DNA of 64,000 bases, from NCBI GenBank assembly GCA_030148645.1, contig JASBTB010000014.1:1-64000 (forward strand). Reading direction: 5' to 3'. Position 1 is the stretch's first letter; the number at the start of each line of letters is the position of its first letter. This stretch comes from Demequina sp. (GTDB taxonomy: Bacteria > Actinomycetota > Actinomycetes > Actinomycetales > Demequinaceae). Shown here piece after piece: positions 63,919-64,000 of this stretch. The notes under the pieces are model-generated. The model worked only from the letters and a program-made list of their open reading frames with translations. It searched no databases and had not been told where the DNA came from. The position numbers were made by a program, and so were the translations under genes.

Positions 63919-64000
63919 GTCTTCCTCCTACTACGTTGCGGAGCAGTGCCAGGAAGTGGCCGACGTCAGGTTCATTGGACAGCAAGAGACGCCGGCCAGG

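Larger units (their letters stand above)
57190..64000 (+). mobile_element. Phage-satellite-like integrative element in comM (left end)
   Basis: The left junction is where comM similarity stops, inside Walker B (about 57185-57200). Cargo in order: capsid-like protein, Cys/His protein, terminase-small-like protein, terminator, promoter with operator-like dyad, Cro-like regulator, tiny ORF, primase-polymerase/helicase, iteron cluster, serine recombinase, convergent unknown gene. No portal, large terminase, protease or tail gene is present before 64000. comM is a known integration hotspot for genomic islands. The right end is outside the window. Confidence 0.85.

Overview
This window looks like the chromosome of a high-GC Gram-positive bacterium of the Actinomycetota, most likely order Micrococcales. 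I cannot fix the genus. The evidence is the actinobacterial gene order (tig-clpP1-clpP2-clpX-valS; folC-DUF4233-ndk; smc-ftsY; amtB-glnK-glnD-ffh-rpsP-khpA-rimM-trmD-rplS-lepB-rnhB; DUF2469-yraN-comM), frequent GTG starts, an ultrashort translational T-box before ileS, a GlnR-type box before amtB, and several promoters of the form TANNNT placed 6-8 bases before a start codon, as expected for leaderless mRNAs.

Layout. 1-9.4 kb: tRNA-Pro, a cation efflux protein, a GNAT acetyltransferase, then trigger factor and the ClpP1P2-ClpX protease, then valS facing an AhpD-like gene. 9.4-19.3 kb: a more variable stretch with arginine deiminase, a membrane alpha/beta hydrolase, a small zinc-ribbon protein behind a CsoR-like operator, a dienelactone hydrolase-like protein, a winged-helix regulator, an MFS exporter, a GyrI-like protein and a lipoprotein sugar dehydrogenase. 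19.4-32.7 kb: T-box-ileS, cysM, folC with two membrane proteins, apt facing ndk, smc, a small membrane protein and ftsY. 32.9-46.7 kb: nitrogen-sensing operon amtB-glnK-glnD, ffh, an amidohydrolase, a flavin-based electron-transfer cluster (FMN-binding protein, ferric-reductase-like protein, small membrane protein, ApbE), then the rpsP-to-rnhB block.

46.7-55.3 kb: an alpha-glucan/oligosaccharide operon on the minus strand (ROK regulator, two ABC permeases, binding lipoprotein, GH15, GH31, and a nucleotidyltransferase with two in-frame stop codons). It sits between rnhB and the DUF2469-yraN-comM block, which are usually adjacent in actinobacteria, so it looks like a lineage-specific insertion. 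Its regulator is first in the operon and its start region carries a 9-bp direct repeat that could be its operator.

57.2 kb to the window end: comM is cut inside its Walker B motif (about codon 311) and phage-like DNA follows. The visible part encodes an HK97-type capsid-like protein, a small Cys/His protein and a terminase-small-subunit-like protein with two HG-type zinc modules. A strong terminator follows, then a promoter with a structured leader, a Cro-like regulator, a tiny ORF and a primase-polymerase/helicase. After these come nine copies of GCGTCC arranged as iterons, a G-rich tract, a short serine recombinase and a convergent unknown gene. No portal, large terminase, protease or tail gene is visible, so this looks like a phage satellite or capsid-bearing integrative element. 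It is the most interesting part of the window; its right end lies beyond 64000.
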